From: Phoenix dactylifera | Lineage: Eukaryota > Streptophyta > Magnoliopsida > Arecales > Arecaceae | Assembly: GCF_009389715.1 (NCBI RefSeq) | Contig: NC_052405.1 | Location: 9,031,194-9,095,193, forward strand | DNA length: 64,000 bases | Reading direction: 5' to 3' | Part shown: positions 1-13,239 of the stretch, one piece after another | Numbering within the stretch: position 1 is the first letter of the stretch | Layout of the letters: each line of letters opens with the position of its first letter | Position numbers and translations under genes: made by a program | Notes under the pieces: generated by a model | The model's database searches: none | Told to the model about the DNA's origin: nothing | Seen by the model: the letters and a program-made list of their open reading frames with translations, nothing else

Positions 1-137
1 AGGATTTATGCTCTCACATTTAGAAAAAGACCACATGGATGTTCATGTATAAATTTTTCTTTAAAGTTACACTTTTTCTAAAGTGAAGTTAGTGAATAAG
101 GCATTCTGTTGGTTCCTTTTTCTTTTGTGAATTGCAG

Positions 138-3100
138 TCCACGATGGTTATTAAAACATGAAGTGCCAAAAATTGTCAAATCTGTTAATCGGCAGCTACG
201 TGAAAAATCTATCAAAACGAAGGTGGAGTTTTGTACTTCTTTTTTGGCCTTTTCTGGTTTAATATTTTGGCAGAAGTGATTTCTATTCTATATATTTCCA
301 GGTCGGGGCATTCTCAGTATTAAAAGAACTCGTTGTTGTCTTACCAGACTGCCTTGCTGATCATATTGGTTCGCTTGTTTCTGGGATTGAAAAGGCTTTG
401 AATGTGCGTTAGTTCGTCAATGTTCTTCATTATTTTTACTTTTTCCTTGCACTAGAATTCTTATAGAATTTTCTTCTGATCCTCACAGCTGTCCTTCATT
501 ATTTTCCCAGGATAAAACCTCTAACTCAAATTTGAAGATCGAAGCCCTTTTTTTAACCAAATTAGTGATGGCATCACATTCTCCTTCTGTTTTCCACCCA
601 TACATCCAGGTACAAGCAATATTTGTCGTGTCTTCCATGTGCACTTCTTATGATGCTTACAAGTGCGTTATAAATGGGGGGGTGTATCTCTGAGTAGGTT
701 TCCACTAATTTTTGGTACGGATGGTCATGCTTTCTCAGCAAGTTTGTGAATATAGTTGACATAGAAATTGTACACTCATCCAGTATTACGAACATCAACA
801 TTCACTTGCAGTATATTACTCTTTTTTCCACATCCTTCAAGATGTTTTTCTTACCTTTTCCTATATGGCCGTCTTTAGCTAAGTATTTTGCTCCTTGTTT
901 TTTATACTGTATTCTATATTTGATTTTCATGCATGCTTTATTGTAAGATATGCAGTTATAGATTTTACGTTTTTTTTTAATTGTTCATTAAGATATTTGC
1001 TTGGCAGTTTAGGCAAAATTCATGTTTTCATAGAGAACTTGATTCCTGCAACACAATGTTACACAAGATACAGGGATCTAAAATGTAAAATGTTGAGTTA
1101 GTTAATTTTAGATCTATATGGAATTAGTTTTAATAATTTTTGAGCAGGCTTTTAGTTATGTTCTAAGGTATTAACTATTAATGGTAGTACATAGATAGAG
1201 AATCAATGCATATAGATTTTAAAGAGCATATTTACCTCAGTTATTGGGAGGATTTAAATGGTACAACAAAGATCAAGGAAAGAAAAATCCAGAGCATAGT
1301 TTTGAGCTCCAAATTTCAGAAGAATATCTCACTTGGTTTGAACCTGTGGGAGCCCTTGATTGATGTGCTCAAGCATGTGAATGATGAAGAGATCCCTGCC
1401 ATGGGTTATATAGGGGGCAATTCAATGAATGCTAAGGAGGAGATAACCTTGCATTTGAATGAAGATGAGAAGAAATATCTTCCAATTTGGAAAATTATTG
1501 ATTCATGATGGAATGCAAAACCTACATGCCTGCTGCATAGGGCGGGCTACTTCTTGAACCTCTACTTTTTCTATGACAATAGGAATGAAATGGAAAATGA
1601 TGCATAATTTATGGATGGGCTGATTGAGTTTATTTTGAAATTCCATCATAATGACCAAAATTTGTGGGACGTAATTTCAAGGTAGGTCCCTTGTACACCA
1701 ATTCTGTAGGGTCTTTTGGAAAGGACATGGCTGCCAAACAAAGTTCGTGGCTTAAGCTTAATCCAGGGAGTTTACCAAGCTTTTCACTCAAGCTTAGTGA
1801 CTTGTGAGTGATTATTTCCAGGGAATTTACATTTACTGCTTGAGTGTGTTGCTAACCACTAATATCATAGTCTCCATGTAGCTGAATGGTGGTTCAAGCA
1901 TGGAACTGATGCAAAGAATTTAAGGGTGATGACTATGAGAATTTTGAACTTGACATTGTAGTTCGTCTTGGTGTGAATGAAATTGGAGCATATTTGAGAT
2001 GGTTAATATTTAAATTGTTTGTTATACTTGTCATTAAATTATGATAGGATAAATGAATATTTAAAATTTCATACATAATCTTTTCTTGCATATATACACA
2101 AGAAGAGGGACCAATTAGAAACAAAGAAATTAAGACCTAGTCTTTATCAAGTTCAATGCAAGGCTCAAGCAGAAGAGTTTCAAGAAGAAAAGAGATTCGA
2201 TAGTAGTGAAAGATTTTGATGATGGTGAACCTGTTCAGTGATTGGTGAAGAATTCAGCAAATGAGCCTGGAGATGAAGAAATTTTCCATGGTGAAGGCTG
2301 ACTTGGAGGATGGTCAAGGAAGCAACTGGGGCTAGTAGTGTTAAGAGATATACAAGGAGGAGAGCTGGATCTAAAGAACCTGGAGCTGCAGGATCATCTT
2401 CACGGGCAAAGAAAGCAAAGAATCAAAAGATACACATTGATGAGATTAAGTTGAGTCACATCAGAGTCAAGTGAGGAGGATGTTCAGATGGTTGACTTGG
2501 ACTCGTCTGGTTCTGATTTTCAAGGAGCAGATCTCCTAGAAGTGGCAGACATTGATTGGTCATGGAGATAGTCAATCACCAATTGGTCATTTGCATTTTT
2601 ATCTGGACTTAATGGTCTCCATTATTTATTGATAATGATGTTTTTGTTTGGTGCATTATGTTATACGAATATTATTGTGGGCATCCTTATTTTATGGTTG
2701 ATGTTATGTGATTGTGGACATCTTTATCTAATGTGTGATGTTTTTCTGTTTGATGGATGATAATATTTATCATTAGATTATGGACCTTTATGTTATATGT
2801 ATGTTGATATGATATTGTGATATTAAGTTGATGATGTCTTATCATCTTTGTCCTTTTTTTGCATGAAGTTGATGTAAAGAAGCTATTGCCTTTAAATACA
2901 TTGTTAATGCTTATATCATGAAACTTTCCTTGAATAATATAGTTTGAGTTTGATTTGGCTGTAACCTGTAAGTTGTCACTTCCTCCAAAAGGCTAAGGGC
3001 AAAGAAGTTACAACTGAAAGTTTAAAACTGACAATACATGCTAAACTACTATAGCTAATTTTGTTTGATATCTGGAGGGGGTATGATATACAAAGTAATG

Positions 3101-6100
3101 CTGTTTGTTGAGGTCATTTAATTGACAACTGCACCTCAATGCATTTACATGTGATTATATTAGTTCTTTGGATGCATGGGATATGTTGGTGCGTGTTTCA
3201 TGTATCTTCATCATTTATGGCCTTCTTTGATGAGAGTGCTGCTGACTTAGTGAAATGTTTTGATAGATGGAAGATCCTTAAAGGGTTTTTGGTGGACAAT
3301 CCAATACAAAATCACTGCCAGATATTGGCCTTCTCTTACTAGATTGTTTCAATTTTTGTTCCCACTGTAATCTGAAAAGTTGTTTTCATTGAGTTATCGT
3401 ACATGACTGGATTGTAATTGTCAGAGGTTTATTTAGAGAAACCTGCTAGATTGACATTAATTGACCTCTTTTCCCTTTAACCATTTAAAGAAATTATGTA
3501 TTGGATTCTCCAGTTGTTATGAATTACCCCATTCTAACATGTCCATTTTTAGCTATGATTCTGAATTGGTATTTCGGCTTTTTACGTAGGCAAAATGCTT
3601 TCTATTCTCAAGTTATTTTTGCATACGGAATTTGCTTATTTCTCCAAGTGCTTTTAAAAACCTGTGTTACTTATGATTATAGGTACTCAGGGTTTTTTTT
3701 TTACCTTATGATTCATTTAATTACCTTGCTGGTGTTATCCTAGAACTTTTTAGATGCTGTCATGAGTTGCTTCTTTATGCATATTTCTTCTGACTGATGT
3801 GAATTGCAGGCTCTTTCAAGTCCAGTATTATCTGCTGTTGGTGAGAGATATTATAAGGTCACTGCTGAATCTTTACGGGTCTGTGGAGAGCTTGTCCGTG
3901 TTCTTCGCCCAAATTTCGAGGCAATTACTTGTTAGCTGACTTTATTAGGGAGAATGTTGTTAGCTGACTTTACTATTTGGAAATATCACCGTATCTTTAT
4001 TGAGATGAGTTGCCTTGTGATGCAGACATGTACTCTGGATTTCCGACCTTATGTCAGTCCGATTTACAATGCTATTTTGACACGCTTAGCAAATCAGGAT
4101 CAAGATCAGGTTGGTCACACTGCATTTGATAATTCTGAAATTGTCACTATTTCTATCTAACAACAATTTGATTGTTTTCTTACCAGGAGGTCAAGGAATG
4201 TGCTATATCTTGTATGAGCCTCGTAATTTCAACTTTTGGTGATAACCTTCAGCTTGAACTACCTGCTTGTCTTCCCATACTTGTTGATCGGATGGGTAAC
4301 GAGATAACACGACTCACTGCTGTGAAGGTAAATTCTTTGAGTACCCTTGTATTATTTGTCCATTGAAGGGGTGCTGGTTACCTTTGACCTTTAGAATGTC
4401 TTACTATGAACTAAACCACGAAACTTTTTTTGCGGAAGAAAAATTACTGCAAAACAATCTTATTGCTGTAAACTATTGTACTAGAAAAATTTACGGTGCT
4501 TGATATGGTCCTTTGCCTATGCCTTAATGCTGTCTACGTTATGTAGCTTTTGGCATCAGATAAATACATCTTCTAGTTGTCTAGGAATAAGAATTTTATT
4601 GCTAGCTTTTTACCGGTTAAGATGCTATTGGTGTATGCGATGAAGATCTATGGGGCCCCAGTAAAGTGAGAAATTTGGATGTGAACCTGTTAAGTTTGAA
4701 GGTAAGGAAGCGGTAGGAAAACATGAATGATAGTTCTGATAAAAATAATAATAAATTGCTATGGTAATAGGTGAATCTTGTAACAAAATAACTGAAAAAG
4801 ATGATTTCTGAAACCAACATAGAAGCATGTTACTTTGGTTGTTAATTATGGTAAGGCTCGCTATATCAAATTATATAAAAAAAAATTATTTTGGTTCTAG
4901 TCTACTGTGATTCCCCAAGGTTTTCTAGGCAACTCTTTACATGGGTAACAGGCTGGTTCTTCTAATTTGGGAAGAGTGTAAACACTTATCATTATATTGT
5001 AAAGTCTAGGCTCACTACACAATCTCATATTGTTTCTAAGGGATATTGTGGAAAACTGGAAATGGCTATAGAGAAAATGGCCAGGGATATTATGGAAATG
5101 ACTATAGAGATAAAAAGCGGTATGTTTTGTGTTGGATGGTCTTGAATTAGATAGGGATAGTTATTATTAGAGAAATCAGTGTAATAAATAATTTTTACTG
5201 TTAAATAATGATGATATCAGCTGTCAACGACTAATTTGAAGCTTAATAATCCAGCAGAAACTCAAGAGAATTAGAGGAAGTGGTGCAAAAGTTTAAAGAC
5301 CAGCATCTCCTCCTTGTCGGGATGATTACACATGCTTCCCAACATGAAATTGGTCATCCTGGCTCAGTATCAACTGTACTGGGCAAAACATGGAAATGAC
5401 CCCTCCTGCTTCTCTTTCTGTTTCCTTTTAGCTATGATTTTGTTTTACCTCTATGTTACATTCTCTCTTTCTTGTTTAAAATAGCAGGGGGATCATATTC
5501 TCCCTAATTCCATGGAGGTTTGATGGCCGGTACAAGTTTCTTAAGTGATTGCAATATTTTAGTTAAAAAGTTACAACATGACACTCTTATGGTGCTTGTT
5601 ATCTTGATTTGGGATGTTAACTTAATGTTTTCCTGTTCTACGTTATCAACATTGACGTTTTATAATTCCAGGCATTTGCAGTAATTGCTAACTCACCTCT
5701 TCGGATTGATCTCTCATGTGTCTTGGAGCAATTAGTTTCAGAATTAACAACTTTCCTGCGGAAGGTACCCTCGAAATAGTATATGTACCTAAGGGACAAA
5801 TGACATACCTGTAATAGATGTCTTGTAAAATCAGGAAACTTGAGAAGTATCTTGCTAATATATTTTGATCATTACACTTCTTTTACAGGCTAACAGAGCA
5901 TTGAGGCAGGCAACTCTTGGGACACTGAACTCCCTAGTTTTGGCTTACGGCGATCAAATTGGATCATCTGCTTATGAAATTATAATTTCCGAACTTTCTA
6001 CCCTTATAAGGTTTGTTCTCCATACTGATCATACCCTCATGTTACTGCATGTCTACAAATCAATACAACAAAATTTGTTATTGGTTTGGCAGTGATACAG

Positions 6101-9100
6101 ACCTTCATATGACTGCACTTGCTTTGGAACTCTGCTGTACAATGATGACTGATCGAAAATCCAGCCAAAACGTCAGTCTGACTGTTAGAGATAAAGTCCT
6201 TCCGCAAGCGCTCATATTAATTAGAAGCTCTTTATTGCAGGGTCAAGCTCTACAAGTATGCTTTGTGATTTAAGTTGCATCAATGCAGAGTTTCCTATTG
6301 CTGCTTAATACTAAGTATTCTTATCATGCTGCAGACATTGCAGAGATTCTTTGCTTCATTAGTTCATTCAGCAAATACAAGCTTTGAGACATTATTGGAT
6401 TCTCTTCTTTCAAGTGCTAAACTGTCACCTCAGTCGGGTGGGCTTGCTAAACAGGCTCTATATTCAGTTGCACAGTGTGTCGCTGTACTTTGCCTAGCAG
6501 CAGGTGATCAGAAATGTGCATGTACAGTAGAAATGCTTAAAGGCATTTTGAAAGATGGTGGTGGTGGTACTAATACTGTAAGTTCTTTTCTGAGGATCCC
6601 CTTCATCTATCTATTTTAAGTTTGCACATATTTTCTGCCTTTTTCTTGTTTTGATAATTTTTTGGCTTTTGATAGTTCAGAATCTATGAAGAGGGTTCTG
6701 TTGATTCAGATTTCATACAAACATCATCTTTTTTTTTAAGAAAAAAATAGTAAATAATTATGCTTCATTTGTTTCAGGCTAAACAACACTTGGCCTTGCT
6801 ATGTCTTGGAGAAATTGGACGAAGAAAAGATCTTAGCATGCATGTACACATTGAGAATATTGTTATCGAGTCCTTCCAGTCACCTTTTGAGGAGATAAAA
6901 TCTGCAGCATCTTATGCTCTTGGAAACATAGCTGTGGGCAATCTGTCCAAGTACTTGCCATTCATTTTGGATCAAATAGATCATCGGCAGAAGAAACAGT
7001 ACCTTTTGCTTCATTCATTGAAAGAGGTGTGTTGTTTATTTGGAAATTTTGTTGCAATGCTTATGCTCATCCTTTTAACTTTCCTTTTAATGCTGTTTGT
7101 CTACATCCTTGAAGGTTATTGCAAGACAGTCCGTTGATAGAGCTGGCCATGGCGAACTCCAGGATACATATATTGAGAAGATACTAAGCTTACTTTTCAA
7201 TCATTGTGAAAGTGAAGAAGAGGGGGTTCGCAATGTAGTTGCGGAGTGTTTGGGTAAAATTGCACTCATTGAACCTGGGAAGCTCATTCCTGCACTCAAG
7301 GTATACCACATTGGACAATTAAAAAATGACAGCTGACTTGAGTTATCCCATTGGTAACATCAAGGGGTTTTTGACTTCTTTAGGACCGTACGGCAAGTCC
7401 AACTGCATTTACAAGAGCAACAGTTGTCATTGCTGTGAAATATTCCATTGTTGAACGGCCTGAAAAAGTAGATGAAATTCTATACCCTGAGATTTCCTCA
7501 TTCCTGATGCTAATTAAAGATAATGACAGGGTAATCTTACAAGTCTGACTAGTTCTAAATATACCATCCTGTTCTTCATTTGAACTACTTATTTAATCCA
7601 TTTCTTTTCTGTTACACAGCATGTTAGACGTGCAGCTGTCCTGGCTTTGAGTACAGCTGCTCATAATAAACCAAATCTAATCAAGGGGCTTCTTCATGAA
7701 TTATTGCATCTTCTTTATGATCAGACAGTTGTTAAGGTATGTTGTATATTTCATGTTATTAAGCAATAAGCACAAGCTCCTATGCAAGGTTCGGCATCTT
7801 GATACTGGACTCCATACCGGTGCCACATTAGCACTGTGTCGGTATGGTACGGGATCTTTTCAGCGTACTGAGTATTGGTATGCCACCCATATCGGGTACC
7901 GGTACCGAACCTGTATAGTACGATACGTTCTGTGCCACTCGATTCGGGCCAGTACGGTGAACCATTCTTCTATGGCTGTTGTATCATGGTATAGCATGAT
8001 TGTAGTGTTGTTTTTGATGGCAGTATTAGCCATATCTCCATCTTGATTCGCTTTCTTCTCCAAGCTTTTCTAGTATTAGTACAACTAAGTAGGTTTGACC
8101 AGCAAAACATGTTTGAGGTTTTGTTTTCAGGTCATTGGAAAAAATGTGCAATAACTTTTCACCTCTTTGTGGTAGCTGTTATTTTAAGATAATATGCTGA
8201 TGCTTGTTAGTGCCTTGTTTAATGTTTAATTTCCTCTGAACTTTGTGAATTGGGTCTTCTTGTATCTTGTTTGACATTACATTGGTACCAGAGGCCCACG
8301 CACGAAGACCCACCCTGTTGAGAACATTGTGACAGCTGCCATTTTTAATATTTTCTTTTTTTAAGATAATTCATATATGAGCTCTTATATTAACAGAAAA
8401 TCCTCATATTTTATCTGTTGTGTCATCATTAACTTACTGTTTTTATTGCAGCAAGAATTGATCAGGACAGTTGATCTTGGACCTTTCAAGCATGTTGTAG
8501 ATGATGGTCTGGAGATTAGAAAAGCGGCTTTTGAATGTGTTGACACATTGCTGGATAGTTGTCTTGATCAAATGAACCCGTCATCTTTTATAGTTCCTTA
8601 CCTTATATCTGGTTTGACTGGTGAGTTTGGTTTGTGAAATAATCAACCCATTAGGCATGATGAAGGTGGCTGTTTAATCTTAAATACCTACCGTCTAATC
8701 TGTCATTTTATGCGTACAATGTACTTTTTCCTTCCAAAGCTAGCACCATTTTGAGCAATTATGTTGGGAAAAATGTGGTTTGCCTTGAAATATCCTCATT
8801 TGGATTCTTCTCTGTCATCTGACTTCTTCCTCGTTTTGAATCTTATGATCTGTATTTAGTATTCATTGGCTTGTGTACCCAAGTTTGCAGCAAGCTAGAA
8901 TGATATTTATTGTTCCTGGGGTTTCTGATTATTCTTTTTCATTTTTTAATGTTATCATCAGATCATTATGATGTCAAGATGCCTTGCCATCTTATTCTCT
9001 CAAAACTTGCAGACAAGTGTCCTTCTGCTGTCCTTGCAGGTTGGTTGCTTCTTCTACAGTGATTGCTATTTCCACAGAGTGCTATAAATGTATCGAGAAT

Positions 9101-11458
9101 GCAAATTTTAACTAATTTATTACTTAGCAGTCTTGGACTCGTTGGTTGATCCTCTCAACAAAACTATTAATCACAAGCCAAAGGCTGATGCTGTGAAACA
9201 GGAAGTAGATCGTAATGAGGATATGATCCGAAGTGCCCTTCGAGCCATAGCTTCCTTGAGCCGAATAAGGTTTTAGCACATTTACCATGCCAATTTTCGT
9301 TTTATTATCTTTCACTTATCATAAGCTATGAATTCTAGGTATTTATTGGGGATGGAAATATAAATTCTCACCATGGATGCACTTGTGCACTCGTACACAC
9401 AGACACGTTACTTGCTGAATTTTGAGATGGTTTATTATGGTGCTATCATGTTTGACATGCACGGCTCTTATGCATATGGAATACAAGTTATTTTTCAAGT
9501 AAGTTTCACAATTTGCTTCAGATTTTGGTTTGGGCTGGGTCAGTTGACTTCCTCTTTTCGTAGTTTTGACAGTTCAGATTCAGAGTTTTGGTGGAAAAAC
9601 ATTAAGAAAATGATAAAAATTAGGAAAATGAAAACATGTCAAGAAAGTATATAAAATTCATTTGAGAAGATGGCTTTGTCTTTGCTTCGTTGTCTCCGAT
9701 TTCAGTGGGGTGCCATCCTTTAAGCACTTTCAGAAATTAATAAGAAAATAAAATATATAAAGAACTAGCTGCCGAAGTAGATTAGGAACCATTTTAAAAT
9801 CATAATATGTTATTTGGTGAGATTCTTACACATTAACATGTACTTTCAGTTGGAACGACAGTAGTTTTAATGTTTTATACAAAGGTACACATTTTTTCGT
9901 ATATCATATACTTCTTTTGTTTCATGACTCTTATGATATGTAAGTATGGTCTACTTGAACAGCATATATAAGTTACATGCCTTATGGTAAAATGGTTCTT
10001 ATAGACTTCTTATAACCAGCAAACACGTGCTTTAGATTTCACTCATATCTAACAGATTTCTTGCTTGACTTTGCAAATATTTTTCCTTGATATTTGTTAA
10101 CAATCTATGAGTAGTCACAACTTTCAAAAAAAAGGATTAGTCCAAAATTAATGCTTTCCTTCCTCAATGTTAGTTTCAGCTGTAACTACAAAAACTGGCT
10201 GAAACCACCGAACCTGTTGAAATGCGGGCAGTTTTGTATTGTTTATGTCTGCAACTAACCCATTCCAGTTTTGGCCAAAACTTGAAAACTTTGTATAGCA
10301 TCTTTCACTAGTATTGGTGGAGTGTGCCACTTTTTTCTGGATCAGGTTAATCGATATTGGCGAAGCTCTGAGACACTCTTCCAGATTTGGTCTCTTCATC
10401 TTTTTCTTTTGCCGATGAATGATGACTTGAGGCCAATTCTGTCATGTGTTTCAAGAAAGGTCTCATGAATCGGGTCGAACCGCCCGGTTCAGGCAATACC
10501 TAACTGACCCGATGCGAAATTGGATCGGTTCGTCATTTATATTCGGTTCCGTCTCCTACCGGACGAAACCGATATTGGACTGGCCGTAATCGGTCCTTTA
10601 CTGTCCGAAATAGGCCGGAACCGACCAACCGGTGCCGACTTGGTGTGAACTGGTTCGCACCGAGTCAACCTGATTTTGAACTAGGTTGGGTATGAGCTAC
10701 CTACCATTGCCCTATCGGTTCGGTCTGATACCGAACCAGTACTAAACCGTATCGGGCGCCAACCGGTATGGGTCTCGGTACCCGGTTCGACGGACCTTTT
10801 CAAGGGACTAGTTTCTTCCTAGGTTCTTTGGCTTATCTATAAGATTTGGAGATCATTTTTGTCTAAATTATCTTGACCTTACACTAGCCAAGTGTTCTCT
10901 CATGATTTGACTATATGTCTCTCCTAATTGGATCTCCCTCATTCGTATTGCTTTAGAAATGTTTGCGAGTCCTTTTACGTGGAGGTATTTAACCATTTTA
11001 TGGCGCCTTTATACCTCCCGTCTTATCCTCCACCCCCACCCACCCCCCACTCTCCCCCCTCCCCCCGCCCCGGTGCCGCGCATCCTCTCTCTCTCACTCT
11101 CTGCTGCAATTGTCATCTTAAATTGGTCGAATTTCAGGAAGTTCCCACCGTTGCACTACCCATTGCCTTCTTTTGTTAAGATTTTAAAAGCATATTGAGT
11201 TCAACATTAAATCTTCTTTCTTATAATTTTGTTTTGCCTGATCTTGTATAATTTCCTCTTTGATTCCTAGGCTATTAAATTTATAATCCCTTTCCTCTTA
11301 GTGGTTGTATTAGTGAATTAAATCTCTTGAAGACTATTTTGATAGTTTGAGGCCACAATTCTTTGTTTTTTGTCTAGCTTTTGCTCATGTTTATATTGGA
11401 TCTGTGCTGTTCTTTTGGTTGTCAGCCATCAGTATCATTACCCCCTCTCTCTGTATGC

Positions 11459-11489
<31 letters not shown>

Positions 11490-13239
11490 GCACACACATG
11501 TTGAAACACGTTCTTATTATATGTGGCCTCCAACCATCCTTGGACGGTTGTCTTGCTGGTTACACCTTTAGATTTGGACTGATGCTAAGTTGTTCCAAGG
11601 ACATATGTAAATCATGACATCAGTGGAGCTCTAAATTTATTAGCTAAACTTTACATGTTTTGCTTTTAGTGTAGTCATGAGAATTGGACATTTCTTTTCA
11701 AGTCATATTCACAATCCAATTGCTCATTGGTGAGTACCTGGTTGTGCAACAAGGAGAGTCATCACAACCTCCTCTAATTACAATCCGAACACTAATTTCA
11801 GGAAATCAATCTGTTTATTGCCAACAGTTTCATGCCATATGGGCAATGCTTCAACCATCCCACACGTGAGCGAGAGTGCTATAGGGAGTATGAGGACCTC
11901 TATCATTTTATGATATGCATTCTTTCTCCAAGGTTGAGGACATATGGCTGACCTCATGCATCATAAACATCTCTTGCATCACTATATGCCTGTCCAAAGC
12001 CCTACATAATTGTTAGGATCATTGCTATATCAGTGCCAGTTATCATGCTTGATGCATAAAGAAAGAGCATTTAAATCAATCACTATATTGGAATAGGGGT
12101 TTCTACTCCTTATTATGTCTCCTCAACAATTGTCATTGGAACTAAGGACAATAAATCCAGCAGTTTAAACTTTGCAAGTTCAATTTTGATAAAGTATCGG
12201 AACCTTTTTATGGATTCCATGTGATTAAGGGTTGCTGGACTACTGGACATAGTAAAAAGTCTTTGTCGTATTTAATGCTATCCCTCTTTAACCTTATGCA
12301 ACCCAAATAAAATTAAGAATGGGTCGAACCTTATAGAAAGATGCATTAATGAAAACCAAAATCAGCTAGAGCTTGACCTTCTGATTTTGTAACCAAGTGT
12401 ATATGTCTTCTTATCTTTTCAGCAAGATTGTGCAATTTGGTTTTTGGTCTGTGCTAAAACTCTCTTACACATAAAAATCCCTCCTTTTTATTCCTTCACT
12501 GGAGAATTCTTGGTGTACTTGAAACATGCTCTACTTCCAGCCAGTTTATGATTAGAGGAAAACCTTTTCAGGGATTTTCTTTTGGGTGGGGGGGAATTTA
12601 ACACCTGCCGAAGTAGGCCACCCGGTACATGCTAAGGCCTTCCTCTCTGCCTCGGCCACCTCGATAGGAGTAATTGACAGAATTAGAACCCCCTTAAGTT
12701 TGACAGTTGCTTGCTCTTTCATTGCCTGCTTGTGAGATACGAACACATGGGAGTCTAGATACTAATTTCTGCATGTTATATTTAAGAAGTCTTGAAACAG
12801 CAACTGGAATAATTTTCTGTGGCTTCACTGCTAAAATTGGCTTTAAGGCATGTGCATTCAGCAGTATACTCCTCAGAATAACAAATTATGTTTCCGTATT
12901 CTCTTCTAGCACGCAATATACAAACTACATGCCTTTGCAAATCGTAGAGTAAGTCAGTGCTTAATTTTTCAAACTAGTTGACCGACCTTCTGAATTTTTA
13001 TTTGAGATATTAGCTACAATCTAAGTTGGTTAGCTTGCCAACGAGTTTGTACACTATGCAATTTGTTGCTTTACTTTCAATTACTCAGCTTGCCATTTTC
13101 TTACAGTCCAGATTTTTATTCCCTTGTATTTATTTTCTTCAGTGGAGGTGACTGTAGCTTGAAGTTCAAGAAGCTGATGGATGACATAATGAAGTCTGCT
13201 CCATTAGCTGAGAAGTATAACTCTGTGCGGAGTGAGTAA
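138..13239 (+). CDS. CAND1: CAND1 (cullin-associated NEDD8-dissociated protein 1), 3' part, 18 exons
   Basis: This gene encodes the HEAT-repeat protein that binds un-neddylated cullin-RBX1 and lets SCF ligases exchange F-box subunits; in Arabidopsis the homologue affects auxin responses. Exons read at 138-222, 302-403, 511-609, 3810-3920, 4026-4109, 4187-4327, 5672-5764, 5889-6010, 6093-6255, 6335-6577, 6778-7026, 7115-7300, 7384-7530, 7620-7736, 8452-8620, 8962-9039, 9131-9269 and 13143-13239 (stop TAA). They join in one frame to about 807 residues. The family is about 1220 residues long, so the N-terminal third lies left of the window. Recognisable blocks include KVGAFSVLKELVVVLPDCLA, EEGVRNVVAECLGKIALIEP and VDRNEDMIRSALRAIASLSR, plus the conserved C-terminal end. 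All introns are GT-AG except the one at 3921-4025. Introns at 610-3809 and 9270-13142 carry repeats. No exon is broken, so the gene looks functional. Confidence 0.96.
1206..2570 (+). pseudogene. Degenerate hAT-type transposase (3' half) in a CAND1 intron
   Basis: An open stretch of 100 codons from 1206 contains LWEPLIDVLKHVNDEEIPAM and then KKYLPIWKIID. This matches the central part of plant hAT-like transposases as I know the family. A TGA at 1506 interrupts the frame, but the same frame continues with WNAKPTCLLHRAGYFLNLYF and MDGLIEFILKFHHN after one more stop. WWFKHGTDAKNL follows near 1880, then NWSIFEM near 1985. An AT-rich gap of about 100 bp (possibly an old intron) separates that from HTKKRNQLETKKL near 2098, the C-terminal dimerisation region. 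An acidic tail resembling the end of these proteins runs to about 2570. The N-terminal BED zinc finger and the terminal repeats were not found. It lies in the sense orientation inside the 3.2 kb intron and is inactive. Confidence 0.72.
3921..4025 (+). other. GC-AG intron in CAND1
   Basis: The upstream exon ends ...AATTTCGAG and the next bases are GCAATT, close to the usual GC donor consensus AG|GCAAGT. The acceptor is TGCAG at 4021-4025. Only this junction keeps phase 0 into the next exon (TCTLDFRPY). The nearby GT at 3931 would shift the frame. Confidence 0.75.
7785..7960. repeat. GGTACCGG-type dispersed repeat in a CAND1 intron
   Basis: About 175 bases are dense in the motifs CGGTAYGG, GGTACCGGTACCG and their complements, which stand out from the AT-rich intron around them. 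It resembles the repeat at 10450-10805. No terminal repeats could be fixed here, so the class is unknown. Confidence 0.5.
10450..10805. repeat. GGTTCGG/ACCGGT-rich repeat, possible MITE, in the last CAND1 intron
   Basis: About 350 bases are packed with GGTTCGG, ACCGGT and CCGAACC, with much higher GC than the flanks. The ends are loosely inverted: AAGAAAGGTC...GTCGAACC near 10455 against the complement of GGTTCGACGGACCTTTTCAA near 10785-10804. A short non-autonomous DNA element is possible. No target-site duplication was confirmed. Confidence 0.45.
11459..11499. repeat. (CT)n(CA)n microsatellite
   Basis: A run of CT dinucleotides passes directly into CA dinucleotides with one CG interruption. 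It lies in the 3.9 kb last intron of CAND1. The two short overlapping reading frames through it are artefacts of the repeat. Confidence 0.9.
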
